Assembly: GCA_019415435.1 (NCBI GenBank)
Contig: DXZE01000035.1
Span: 1 to 22,098, forward strand
DNA from: Erysipelotrichaceae bacterium
GTDB lineage: Bacteria > Bacillota_I > Bacilli_A > Erysipelotrichales > Erysipelotrichaceae
DNA: 22,098 nucleotides
Reading direction: 5' to 3'
The notes under the pieces are model-generated. The model had not been told where the DNA came from. It saw only the letters and a program-made list of their open reading frames with translations, and did not search any database. This document shows, piece after piece, positions 21,508-22,098 of this stretch. The translations under genes and the position numbers were made by a program. How positions within the stretch are numbered: the stretch's first letter is position 1; each line of letters opens with the position of its first letter.

Positions 21508-22047
21508 ATGAGTACAGAATTATGCCGCAGCTGGACCCAGCATGATCCATTATTAGAAGAATATCATGATCATGAATGGTGTAAGGTACACCATGATGAC
21601 AGATTCGAATTTGAAATGCTCAGCCTGGAAGGGGCGAGTACAGGTCTTTCCTGGCAATTGATTCTACATAAAAGAAAGGCATATCAGGATGCCTTTCATA
21701 ACTTTGACATAGCTTTATGTGCAGCCATGAGTGATACGGAACTGGATGATCTCATGCATGATGAAGGTATTATCCGTAATCATTCCAAGATCTGCAGTGT
21801 AAGAAATAATGCCCGGGCTGTTTTAAACATACAGAAGGAATATGGCAGCTTTGATACATATTTATGGCATTTTACAGATAATAAAGTAATTGATGGCAAA
21901 TGGAAGAAGCCTGAAGATATTCCTGCAGTTACTGACCTTTCGAGAACGATCAGTAAAGACATGAAAAAACATGGCATAAAATATGCCGGACCTGTCATAA
22001 CCTATTCCTTTATGCAGGCAACAGGAATCGTCAATGATCATCTGTAA
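21508..22047 (+). CDS. tag: DNA-3-methyladenine glycosylase I
   Basis: This 179-aa base-excision repair enzyme removes 3-methyladenine from alkylated DNA. It matches Tag along its length: CRSW (Cys6), PLLEEYHDHEW (Tyr19, His20), FEMLSLEGASTGLSW (Glu41), DEGIIRNHSKI and KYAGPVITYSFMQATGIVNDH. Tag normally binds Zn through an N-terminal Cys, the YHD His, and a C-terminal His-x3-Cys; here the protein ends HL directly after NDH, so the fourth ligand Cys and about ten residues are missing. No frame near the stop restores it. AGGAGT precedes the ATG. The remaining 51 nt to the window end hold nothing recognisable. Confidence 0.93.
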   Translation: MSTELCRSWTQHDPLLEEYHDHEWCKVHHDDRFEFEMLSLEGASTGLSWQLILHKRKAYQDAFHNFDIALCAAMSDTELDDLMHDEGIIRNHSKICSVRNNARAVLNIQKEYGSFDTYLWHFTDNKVIDGKWKKPEDIPAVTDLSRTISKDMKKHGIKYAGPVITYSFMQATGIVNDHL

Positions 22048-22098
22048 GGGTCAATAGGTATGCATCTGTAAATTAAGTTCACAAATCGGTATCCTTTA

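Noticed and set aside
1..22098. CRISPR arrays, insertion sequences, phage or defence genes
   Set aside because: No regularly spaced repeats, transposase, integrase, capsid or recognised defence domains were seen on either strand.

Overview
The window looks like chromosomal DNA of a low-to-moderate-GC, Gram-positive anaerobe of the Bacillota, most likely an Erysipelotrichia-type organism. This is an inference: there is a lipoteichoic-acid-synthase-type enzyme, several lipobox lipoproteins, a monomeric [FeFe] hydrogenase, AGGAGG-type ribosome sites, AT-rich promoters and intrinsic terminators. No outer-membrane genes, CRISPR array, IS element or phage genes were found.

Layout. 1-410: the 5' half of a tRNA-Arg(CCU) gene whose 3' half is missing, then a tiny putative membrane ORF and a terminator. 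419-3016 (+): MntP-like manganese exporter, TetR regulator and type-B carboxylesterase, ending at a terminator shared with the converging LTA-synthase-family gene (3020-5359, -). 5466-7441 (-): two overlapping COG0523/CobW metal-chaperone GTPases, the second carrying a C-terminal DUF1980-like domain. 7550-10209: HAD hydrolase, rubredoxin-like zinc-ribbon protein, a convergent flavin reductase and a CPWC thioredoxin-fold lipoprotein. 10210-12303: a structured leader, a GH3/NagZ-like lipoprotein with altered active-site motifs, a decayed XRE-DUF3955 regulator and tRNA-Leu(GAG). 12323-14261: typA/bipA. 14262-14901: a gene-poor stretch with its own terminator. 14926-22047 (+): DJ-1/PfpI protein, [FeFe] hydrogenase, DUF1349 protein, PepT, PfkB sugar kinase, a second CPWC lipoprotein, lactonase-fold protein and 3-methyladenine DNA glycosylase I.

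Most genes are metabolic or housekeeping. Metal handling (MntP, two COG0523 GTPases) and anaerobic redox/thiol chemistry (hydrogenase, DJ-1, flavin reductase, rubredoxin-like protein, two CPWC lipoproteins) recur, but nothing proves that they act together. I do not see a clear new multi-gene system. The most unusual signals are the interrupted tRNA-Arg, four genes whose -10 boxes sit 6-9 nt before the ATG with no Shine-Dalgarno (likely leaderless mRNAs), the orphan transcription unit at 14262-14901, the NagZ-like protein lacking its usual catalytic histidine motif, and the unusual COG0523 GTPase pair.
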